DNA of 64,000 nucleotides from the NCBI GenBank assembly GCA_002633005.1, contig NMRA01000956.1, positions 23,088-87,087 on the forward strand. Direction: 5' to 3'. The notes below the pieces were generated by a model that saw only the letters and a program-made list of their open reading frames with translations, ran no database searches and had not been told where the DNA came from. The stretch's first letter is position 1. Each line of letters starts with the position of its first letter. The stretch is from Phoronis australis (taxonomy: Eukaryota; Phoronida; Phoronidae). The position numbers were made by a program, and so were the translations under genes. This document shows positions 13,101 through 25,100 of this stretch, one piece after another.

Positions 13101-16100
13101 GACCAAGCTTGGTCAAATTTAGCCGAGTTGTGCATATAGACACAAAATTATTGAATGTCTGTAAGACTTAACTGCTTTGTATTAATTTCACACCGTCTCA
13201 AAAGCTATTGATCAAAACAGCATACAGCTGTACACTACATGTGAAAGCAAAACGTGGAATTCTTTGACTCTAGACACTTGTACAAATCAAAAACACAAAA
13301 CTTGTAAGTTTGGGATCTTCCTCACATACACTAGCGAAATGGCAGCCACTGAGAAGTGATTACACAGTGACGGTGTAATGATACATTGTGGGATTACTCT
13401 CCATTTCTACATTACAAGAGCAAAAATTTCTCTACGCTAGCATTTCAAGATACAGAATGCATCCCATTGTAATATTGTACATAATGGAAATGCTGATAGT
13501 GAAGTGTTGTTACATGTCACCAGAGAACACACAAAATATGAATTAGTATACACTGACAGCAGCAACTGATCATTAGAGCTGCAGTACGTAACAAACGACT
13601 GGTTGCTCACATCTGTGCCACAGGTGACATGTGTGTCGTTGTCTCCAGTCCCTCGATCAAGCCATCCATTCCTTGGTCACCTTCAAGGATGTTCTGCAGA
13701 GTTAAGTCATCCGGGGGAGGGATATCCAGGTCACCAGGGATCTGAAGAAGCAGCAGCAGGGTAAAAGTAGCTGTAGCAATAATGGTACTACAGTTATAGT
13801 AGACGTAATGGTAGCAGGAGTAGTAATGGTTAGGGAACGTATCAACAGTAGTAACTATAGTAGTACTAGTAGTAATTATAGCAGGAGTATTAATGGTTAG
13901 GGAACGTAGCAACAGTAGTAACTATAGTAGTACTAGTAGTAATGATAGCAGGAGTATTAATGGTTAGGGAACGTAGCAACAGTAGTAACTATAGTAGTAC
14001 TAGTAGTAATGATAGCAGGAGTAGTAATGGTTAGGGAACGTAGCAACAGTAGTAACTATAGTAGTACTAGTAGTAATGATAGCAGGAGTAGTAATGGTTA
14101 GGGAACGTAGCAACAGTAGTAACTATAGTAGTACTAGTAGTAATGATAGCAGGAGTAGTAATGGTTAGGGAACGTAGCAACAGTAGTAACTATAGTAGTA
14201 CTAGTAGTAATGATAGCAGGAGTAGTAATGGTTAGGGAACGTAGCAACAGTAGTAACTATAGTAGTACTAGTAGTAATGATAGCAGGAGTAGTAATGGTT
14301 AGGGAACGTAGCAACAGTAGTAACTATAGTAGTACTAGTAGTAATGATAGCAGGAGTAGTAATGGTTAGGGAACGTAGCAACAGTAGTAACTATAGTAGT
14401 ACTAGTAGTAATGATAGCAGGAGTAGTAATGGTTAGGGAACGTAGCAACAGTAGTAACTATAGTAGTACTAGTAGTAATGATAGCAGGAGTAGTAATGGT
14501 TAGGGAACGTAGCAACAGTAGTAACTATAGTAGTACTAGTAGTAATGATAGCAGGAGTAGTAATGGTTAGGGAACGTAGCAACAGTAGTAACTATAGTAG
14601 TACTAGTAGTAATGATAGCAGGAGTAGTAATGGTTAGGGAACGTAGCAACAGTAGTAACTATAGTAGTACTAGTAGTAATGATAGCAGGAGTAGTAATGG
14701 TTAGGGAACGTAGCAACAGTAGTAACTATAGTAGTACTAGTAGTAATGATAGCAGGAGTAGTAATGGTTAGGGAACGTAGCAACAGTAGTAACTATAGTA
14801 GTACTAGTAGTAATGATAGCAGGAGTAGTAATGGTTAGGGAACGTAGCGACAGTAGTAACTATAGTAGTACTAGTAGTAATGGTAACAAAGTAATAGTCA
14901 AAGTAGCAGTAGTAGTATTAGTAGTAATAGTAGAAATGTAGCTACAGTATTATTTAGTAGTTAGCAGTAACAGTTAGTAGCAATTATAGCAGTAGCATCA
15001 GTATGTAGCAATAGAAGTAACAGTAAGTAGTAGCAATAGAAGAGCAAGTAACAGTTAGTAGTAACAATAGCAGTAGCAGCAGTATGTAGCAATAGAAGTA
15101 ACAGTTAGTAGTAGCAATAGAAGAGCAAGTAACAGTTAGTAGTAACAATAGCAGTAGCAGCAGTATGTAGCAATAGAAGTAACAGTTAGTAGTAGCAATA
15201 GAAGAGCAAGTAACAGTTAGTAGTAACAATAGCAGTAGCATCAGTATGTAGCAATAGAAGAGCAAGTAACAGTTAGTAGTTATTACAGTAGTAGCAGTTT
15301 TGTAGTAGCAGCAGCAGAAGTTATAGCAGAACCAGTAGCAGTAGTAGTAAAAGTTACAGTGTATAGAAGCAATAGCAGTAGTTAGCATAGTCATTATGAA
15401 GCAGCAACAGAAGTGACAACACGAACAGTAGAAACAGAAGCAGTATAACAAGTTCTGTGGTAGTGGATGCTACAGAAAGTAAATTATGGTCGCACTGTGC
15501 ATTAAAAAGCCAAGACTCTTTGCTTCTAATAAACATTAAATAAATGTTCATGCAAGCCAGGTGTTGCATTCCGTCTCTGTATGAAATTTAACAACTATAT
15601 TATTCAACATATCTAACAGGAGTGAGTTTAACAATTGGTGCACAAGTTGTGGCAACTGGATGTATCGATGCGCCACAAACTTACGCCCTCAGGAAGGCGC
15701 TGACGATCATGTTCCACTAGGGTGATTGCTTGATTGGGAACAGTGTGCGGACTACCAATTTCTGAAATTAATTAAATAAATAAATATCAATGAGATCAAG
15801 ATGTTTCAAACTTTCATAAACTTGTGGCAAGTCCATACAGTCAGTATTTTTGAACTGTTTATATAGTCATGTATAACAACTCTCTGAATTACTTTCTGAA
15901 AGTAGGAAACTCAATGGCTGCATTGACCAATTAGAAACAGAAAAATTGAATTAGGATCAGTTACAAATTAATCAGTTAATTTACCCAAATACAACATTGG
16001 TCTACAAAACTACAAGAATGATCTAGTTGTTTTAATATTTAATTCTAAGTTTCAGGAGACAGAATGGCTATAGAACTTTGAGCTCCAGATTCCCGTTTGG

Positions 16101-19100
16101 GAAACCCAGGTCGTGGATAACACAAGAACACAATTGAACATTGCCCGTCTAGGTGTCTCCAACTCCTCTGAGCTCTGTCTTACCAATGAATGTATGCAAG
16201 GGAGTAAATGAGAAGCTGGATATTACGCAAAAACGAATTCTGTGAGTGTGCAGCCTAATATTTAAAAAATTCTGGGTTTCAGACATTTGACGTCCAAGTT
16301 CAGAATACACTGTCTGGGATAGCAGCTTCTTTCATTTGGAAAGAGTGGACAGTGTACATTCCCTGTTCGAGGTTTTCATGTACTGCATGCACAAGTCCAC
16401 GTAATCGGCCATGTCCAGTGTATACCCACTCCTCATATTTTCAACAAATTTCCACAAATAAACATTTCATGCTTGCCAATTAAAGCTCTCCCTCAATGTG
16501 TAAAGTAATGACTTCCTTGAAAGTTCCCCCGTCTTCATAAATATCAGTCTCATGCAAATTTATCCCCCAAAGCATAATCATGAAACTCGTTTATAGTCTT
16601 GAGCATTACTTACATGATTGTAGTCTTATATGGGCAAGGAAAATAATGGTATACCTTTAGTTATCAAATGAGGCATTTACCCAAATTAACTTTCATGTAG
16701 ACAAGTCTTTTCCCAACTTCTCATTTTTTTCATTTTTAAAAGTCCCTTTATATTTGGTTTAATGCACTAGTCCAATATCAACAATTATTTGTGTCTGCAA
16801 ACAATGAAATTAATGTAATAGGTTAAAACACGTCCAGTGCCAATCGTCTAACTGTAAAACCAGTACACATGCACCTAGACTCGTGTGCTCTTAATTGAAG
16901 ATAAGCCAAGATCTGAGTTCAGGTGCGCAAGCCCAAACACAAAAAATGGCACTGTTATGAGACAGTAGTGTCACCATTCGTGTCTATTGTGAGTCTGTTG
17001 AATTTTGTATCATGTCAGGGCCTTGAATGTCCCAATTTTGGGGCCGAATATCAGCCCCATTACCCAACGAAAAGTAAATAAAAATTCACCAAAAGGTCCC
17101 AACAGGTTTAAAAATATGACTGAAGGATAGAATCGCTTTTAACTCCCAAAGAACTTGGGATTTAGAATGTTTAATAAAATGAAAGAGAGCGGAATTGGGA
17201 GTGACCATGCTGCGCCACCTTCAGTCCATATTTAACAACACGTCCCAATTTATGATATCCACTTGCCGTGCAGACAAAAGACAGCCACATGTGACAGTGA
17301 GTTGCGTACACCAGTCCTAAAGCAAAAGATAACCATTTGAAAATACATTTTGTCAAATATGGTGTCGTTCGTCTGAATGCATGTATACGTATTAACAACA
17401 ATATAGCAATGTTTTATTGAAAAGTTTAATTCAGACACTGCACTGACACTCTACTGTAACTGTTATGTTTTATTAGAATATTAATCTGAAACAAGAAAAC
17501 ACATGACAAAAACAAACAGGCATAACACGTGCACAAAACTTCACCAAACTAAATATTATTAAACAAAAAAACTTTTCAGTTAAGGCTATGTGTCAAAACC
17601 TGGATTCCAATATCTTCATTTTTTTAAATTAAATAAATTCAAGTCACACAGTTTTTGACTTCATTTTGTGCCTATATGAAACAACAGTTAGAAGTTATTA
17701 ATTGAAGACATAAAGGTAACAAAACAAAGTTTAGAACTGGATGACAACCTGATCTAAATGGGATGAGGGTAGGACTGGGGCTGGATTCAGGAAGCTGTAT
17801 AGAGGGGTACTGGCCAGGAGACCCGTTCAGACGCCAGTATTGCTAAGAAAGGGAGAATTTAATTTTAGAAGTAAGCAGCATAGTGTGCTTCAAATTGTTG
17901 CAGACTCGTTCACAGCTATCTCAGTTCTGTTTCTTGAAATGTGACTTACGACACAAATTTGATCTTAGGCTCTTTTCTGAAAAATATACAAATCTGCTTG
18001 AGCAAAAGTGCAAAGTCTCTTAGAATGTACACTGACTCCGAGACATCATACTTGGTAGATTATTTCTAGATTGTCAAGTGCTCATTAATTACTGCAAAGT
18101 GAGAGTGCAAGATCTAATTTCTGTTAAGTCATAAGTCACCATCATGAAACACCTTCAACTGATATATTAATAATAAGAAAACAATTCATTTATTAACACT
18201 GCCTAGTGAATTCAGTTTCCCACTTGCATACACACCACATACAATTACTCAAAAGCATTCATCATTAGTGCTAAAAAGTTTTTGAGAACTAAAGGTAAAT
18301 AACACCTTCCAAGCTTATTGATCATTGTTGAATTATGGCTTAATGCAATATTGAAGTTAGGTGGGAGATTTCAGACAAAAAATAATTGCCAAAATACTGC
18401 CCCTTGTGAATGCATTCAAAATGTCTGATAGCGGATATGCTCAGAACATAAGGCGTCCAATTGGTGCTACATTTGATTTCACGGAAACACCGAGAAATAT
18501 CACCTGTCGACCATACTGAGCCCTAAATTGGTGAGATTCTTTCAATCGCTGCCTAGTTGCAGTTGGAATCAATGCACAATACGTCTATCATTACAGCTGC
18601 GTTAGTGTTTTCAAATAAATCACGCTGACTCTACTTCCCTGAAACTCACCATGTCGTCATCAACGTACATTTCAGGTTCATCAAAAGTTGTCTTGAACAG
18701 TTCAAAGGTCGGGTCAAACTCGCACAGTTCCGGCAAGTCATGCAAAAGCTCGTGCCTGCCATGAACACAAAACAAAATGTAGTTCAGCCTTAAAGAAGTT
18801 ATTAATTATTAAGAGGTCGTTCAACTAAACTATACGAAACAAATACACAGCTTAGCATCATGTTATTCCACTAGTTGGAAATGCTTTACCCGAAGCCTGT
18901 TCAATAATTAGGGTGGAAGCAAGTGATGCTCACTTCCTGAAAAGTTTTTACCAGTGAGTGCACACGAGCTTACATGAGGGGTGCAATGGCCCTCTTGGTA
19001 GCTAGTTCACTAGTCCAAGATGACTTGGGAGTTTTATGTTCATTAGACTGGATTGCAAGAAACATGTCACGAGTGAAAATGACGATTTGTGCTCTTAATA

Positions 19101-22100
19101 GCTAAGAACAGCTTTCGTGGAAGTCATTTTGGAATTGAATTGAGCACACGTTATTGCTCAGTAGTGAGTTTTTACCTAAGCAGGCATGTGTTTTATCAAA
19201 CAGGCTTCTGGTCGTCCAAATACAGGTAGTAACAAATACAACTCCACCATATGTAACTCTTAGTTTCACTCAGTGATGCTTATACCAAATTTTTGAAATC
19301 TAATTCTTTTGGGAAAAGCTACCAAAATTTCACTGAGAATCCAGTGTGGTCACGAATGCATTGACCACGCTCACACTGCTGGGAATGGAAATTACGGGAA
19401 ATTGTGAAATAAATCAAGATTAATCAACAGTCTTGCTAGTTTACCTGAGCTTAACAGGAAGATCAATAGCAGCCGTGCTCTGCATCGAGTATGTAAAAAC
19501 TCTCTGGCTGAAAGTTGTCACCTCATCTGAAATGAATAATTCCATTAAAATCACTTTTAAAACTAAATTTGCCTACCAACATATTCATTCCTAAATACTA
19601 AATGCAGATTACTTGGTCATTAGGAATCATCTCACTAAGGGCATCCAAAACAGAAAAAAATGATTTCATATGACATACGAGTAATTAACTCTTTAATCAA
19701 AGCAGCATCTAACACAGTTCAGTTGGCTAAGAAACGAGAGTCAAAGTGGTCACGTCTAAAATTGCAAATTTGAAAATGCCCATGTATGCCCTGCTTATAA
19801 AATAAGCTGGTACTAGAAATTTAATAATATAATCTTATCAAGGAAAGGAATATTATGAGACTAATTTTCGTTTTTTAGTCAGCAATACAGGGCCATAAAA
19901 TTATGAAAGACAGGGCCATAAAATTTATCCATCTTGTGTCACTTTTTATGTTCAAACTGAAAAAGTTATAATTAATAAGAAACTTACCTCACAAGCTTAT
20001 TTATTTGTGTTTTGAAGTGTAGATGAAAGACACCTTTTTCAAATCACAGCCATAACTGACCAATATTTCATCAGTTACAATGAAAAAATACCTCTAGAAT
20101 GGCTGGCTTTGGTCTTACCTTGAAAAAAACAGGTCTGGCAGCCGGCAAAATAATGAAAAAGGCACCAAAGACTAAACAGACATTTTGAAAAATTCATTAT
20201 TTAAAACAAGTCAAAATGTAAGGTCACTCAACTAGGGGGAAAACATGGAAGTATAACCAGCTGGCTCTTGAGTGATTTCTGAGGAGAGTTGATAGCACCC
20301 TTTCATAACATGACAGTCTGTGGAATTACTTATGACAAATTCATGGAAATACTGTCAGGTCAATTTAGATATTAATTGCATTTGCCAATGAGAGCAATTG
20401 AAATGATTACTTCATCAGCAAATAAGAAACAGATCACCTATTTAAGTTGTTTTATGACATGCATATCTTGCAATCAATGGAGATTTGCACACAATGTACT
20501 TTAAGTCGAATTTCGGTATGAATGGAGACGTTTTGTACATCGTATACAGGTCTCCACCACTTTTATATGACTTATCACTCGGAACACAGATGCCACCTAC
20601 TGTCCTGCTTAAAGAGACAAAAGCACATGTTGGAATTATTGTTGGATACAAAAGATTTCTTGAAGTTATTAGGTTTGACTAGGGTTATAAAACAACAAAA
20701 TCCGAATGTTTTGTTTGGTAATTTCCTTCAAATTGGCCGACCTCACAAAATCATGTTTCTCGCCAATGTCCCTGTAAGTGAATGCTTACGTGACAGGTAG
20801 TCATGCTGCTTAGCGTACACCTTGATCACTCCGTACATAAGTTGTGCAGAAAGGTAGAGTGAGAAGCGTGGACGAGAGGTGTGGTAATCAGCCGGCTGAA
20901 CCCTCACACAGATGTAGTCAACCAAGTCTTCACTATAAATACAACATGAGGATAGAGGCCGTCATATAGAGCAGAGATAATTAAACAAAAATGTTGGACA
21001 TCAAATAAACATATAATGACTTTTAAAACTAAATTGTCTTAAAAGAAACTCTGTGGGCACTTCCGTCTGTGACAGACGTACAGTCAGAGAAGGTTTTGGT
21101 TAATTGTGAAAAATCATTTCAAGCCAGAAAAGGAAAACAATCACTAGGTCTCATACAAGAAGGCATTTGTCAATACGTAACACAATTTTGTCTTTTCCTT
21201 TTGCTTAACTAAAAATTGAAGTGCTGTACAGATGTACCCAATGAATTTAAAGTTCTTCTACCAACTTTTGATTACCTGTGAATTGCACATGACGATTTAA
21301 TGGTTATTATAAGTAAATGTAAATTATTTGCTGTGAAACCATTTCATTCAACCAGACAAAACACTGAAATACACAACCGTGACAACAGATAGCGCAGGTT
21401 GCATGACAAAAATGCACGATAAAGTTGGTCAAGGATTGCTAACATTTAAACAAGAGCAACGTGAAGTGTTGAAATGCACCCATTACAGCATCGCAAATGG
21501 TATGCTTCTAGAGGTGTTTATTTCCAGCAGAAAAAATGGCCATTAGATGGCACAGAATACAATCAACCTATCCAAAAATGGGACGGTATCATCGTATCTC
21601 AAAATTATTTGCCAAATTTCATGAAAATCTGTCAAAGTTCTCCAAAGATACAAAAGCAAATGTAAAAAAACACTGCCACTAGGAGCCACAGCAATAGTCA
21701 ATCCATCTACTTGCAGTCAGGTTAATAGGAATAGAAATTGCAAAATTTCCAAAACATTGCAAGGGGTTTGGGAGATACAGCGCCATAGATGTGAAAAAAT
21801 GTCACTCAGGGGCACCACAATAGTTGGAACTGTTTGAAAATACACGTCAGTCATGCTCTTGTCAGAAGGAACACATCTGCCAATTTTCATAAAGATCCTC
21901 TGCACGGTTTGGCAGATATAGAAGCTGATGACCAAAACCAGACTAAAAATAAATAAAATGGCCAATAATTGATGCAGAATACGTCAAATCCATCACACAA
22001 AGGAAAGGTACTGCAATCTTGATAATAGGAATTTAAATTTCATGAAACAGCATTTGGAAAATCTGACTCGAAGCAGATGTAAAAAATAAAATTGCCACTA

Positions 22101-25100
22101 GGGAGCACACCCGTCCTATATTTGGATTGGTCTGAAACCGACCGTCATCTGTTGCCATCTCCATAGGAACACAACTGATAAATTTCAGAAAGATTTTGCA
22201 AAGGATAATGGAGATACACTAACAGCCGTGAATGCAAAAAAATAAAATTGCTACTAGGATGTGCCAAAGTAGTTGAACACATCCGAAAATAAAATGTCAG
22301 CCTCGATCTTTTCATCCGGAACACATCTCCAAGTTTTAATAATGATCCTTCAAGTGGTTTGGTGGAGGGAGAGGATGACGTCAAAAACATAATTAAAACT
22401 TTGTTTAAATGGCCACCGAGTGGTGCAGAATATGTCAAATCCGCCCGAAAATGAGGAGTTGCGATCTCCTTAATAGAAACCTATATCTTGCAAGAGCTGA
22501 CGATAATAAAAATGGCCGCTATACGTCAAATCCATCCGAAATGGGGACCTGTCAATTCCTTAATAGAAACTAATCTATTAAATTTCAAAACAATCTGACA
22601 AGGAGTTTCAAAAATACAGAGGACAACGAATAAAATTGCCATTACGGGGAAAAGAGGTAGTCAGATCTATCCAAATGTCATCGTTGTCCGTTGTCAATAC
22701 ACTTGCCAAATTTATCCTGCACAGCAAAGTGTTTGGGAGATAAAGCAATGGACAAACAACGGCCACTAAGAGGCGCCACAGTATTCAAAGTCATCCAAAA
22801 ATCATCATCAGCCAATTTTCATAACCATCCTTAGAGTGGTTTGGTTGAAAGAGGGGAGGATGCCAAAAACAGGCTAGAAAACGGTAAAAATTACCACTAG
22901 ATGGCACAATCCATCGAAACGTGAACATGTCATTGTTTTCTCAATAGACAGTTATTAACCAAATTTCATAAAAATCCATTAAGGAACTTCAGAGAAACAG
23001 AGGAAAACGGACAGAAAATGAAATTGCCATTAGAGGGATCAGCGTTCCTTGGTTTCATTCTAAAGTCGTCATCATTCCATATAAATACGCTCGCTAAATG
23101 TAATAAAGATCCTGCAGAAGGTATAGGAGATACAGCCATGGCTGCAAAAAACTGTCACTAGGAGGCGCCACAGTAATCAAAGTTGTCAGAAAATAATCGT
23201 CAGCAGTCCTGTTCACAGTAGAAACATATTTGCCAGTTTTCAGAATCATCCTTAGAGTGGTTTGGCTGATAGAGGAGCGGACTTGAAAACAGTAAAAATG
23301 GCCACTAGGAGGCGCAAAATAGCTCAAATCCATCCAAAACTGAAATGATTGTAACATCTCACAAAAAGAAGCCTAACTACCAAATTTTATGAAAATCCGT
23401 TGAGGACCTTTAAAGATAAGGTAATCGTAAAAAATACAATTGCCGCTAGGGAGCACACCGGTAGAAGGAACCATCCGAAAGTCTTAAGTTTGTTCATCTG
23501 TCCATTCCACCAAAGGAACAAATGTGCAACATTTCATGAACATACATCAAAGGGTTTTGGAGATAGAGGAGCGGACGCTGGACGGACGCCTGAAGGACAC
23601 TGGACGGATAGAGATGATGGCTTAAAAATGTCTCACATCCACGAAACATGCATCGTGGGTCAGAGTAGAAAAATGCTCTTGATTCTAGCAGAACACCTAA
23701 CTCATATCTATTCATTTTGGGCCAATTGTTATTTTAACACCAGAGAAGATCAAGAAGTTTTTTGCATGAATATTTTTTGCTTTCGTCATATTCCAAAAAC
23801 TAAGGATATCTGTAGCCAGGCAATGGCAACGCTGCAAAAGTCAAGCTTCGTACAGTGAAACTGTTACAATCACAAGTTATCCCATGGGCCTGTGAAGTGC
23901 CTGGGCATTTGTTGTATGCCACAAGATTACTCAGATCAGGTGAAGCCCACATATCCAGAAAGTGCATTATATGAAATTACCCAATACACATCAGTAAAGA
24001 CCATGGCCATGAGCTGGCATCACTGTCCATCCTGTGGCACCAAATGAGGTATGACTCTGTAAAATGTTAGCTTTACTTACTACCAAATATGAGAAATGGC
24101 ACCCGAGGGTTGGAACTGACAATAATGGGTGAAGAAAGTTTTCCACTCAACCAAAAATTTCACTTTAGAAAGACACATGCATCTGTCCCCTCTGCAGATG
24201 AGCGAGGGCCCTGGCAATATTCATGGTAAGTTGGGTGACTGGAAATTTCTCATCCATTGAGAAGCTTCTTTTGGGATTCGTGGGTACTAAGCACTGATCT
24301 TCAACACCATGTACTGAATTACACTCAAATTAACTGCAAAGCTTATGTTAAAAGTTTTCGTAGTCAAATTAACCTACCACGTTCTACGGACATTTACACT
24401 GGAATAGTCCCTCTTAGTTAAATGACTGGCTTTAGTAGCTGCTATCCTGCAAACAGTAAACAGGTTATTTCATGGATGTTACATGTACCTACACAATGAA
24501 GCCATAAATACAGCACACTTCAGAAGAAATTGGACAAAGTACCACTTGTGTGGATCCTCCCTGTATATACATATATTTTAAGTTATTAATCTTTGACCCT
24601 TTTAATTATAGCAACGCCCCTATTCTGCCTTCAAACTGTAAGGTCATTAATAGTACGGTATATCCAGTGTTTGATTCAAAGGGTCAAAGGTTAACCCAAC
24701 ACATGAATACACGGCCTCATTCACTGCCAGAGATCCATTTGCGGCAAAAATGACTGCAAGCGATATCCCATCATAAATCGTCATGTCAGTTGTAATCTCC
24801 ACGTAATCATCCATGCTCATAAAGTTCACCCATCATTCCTGATCATATCAGACGTCTGCTGTGACACAATGGATTCTGCACGTCCTCAGCCGTCATGGTG
24901 GAACGGAAATCCAAGTCATTTTCATAATTCCACTACCCACGTTACTGGCCCATAAAAAGTTGCATTTATGTTCTCAGGCCAGCTGGCAAATTAAAATCAT
25001 TTTGCAGCAATTGCACCTAATTTTGTCTTGTCTCAGGAATTGCATGCATTCACATTCAGATTCTAACATTATAATCAATGCAGACCAGCTGATCTAAACA

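Noticed and set aside
14028-14880. Telomeric TTAGGG repeats
   Set aside because: TTAGGG appears only once per 67-bp unit. It is an internal satellite, not a telomere.
14984-15451. 155-codon minus-strand frame rich in Leu, Tyr and Cys
   Set aside because: Translation of TAG/CAG simple repeats. Low complexity and no real start.
23400-23858. 152-codon plus-strand frame
   Set aside because: Begins inside the diverged tandem array, has no domain, and is antisense to a REC8 intron.
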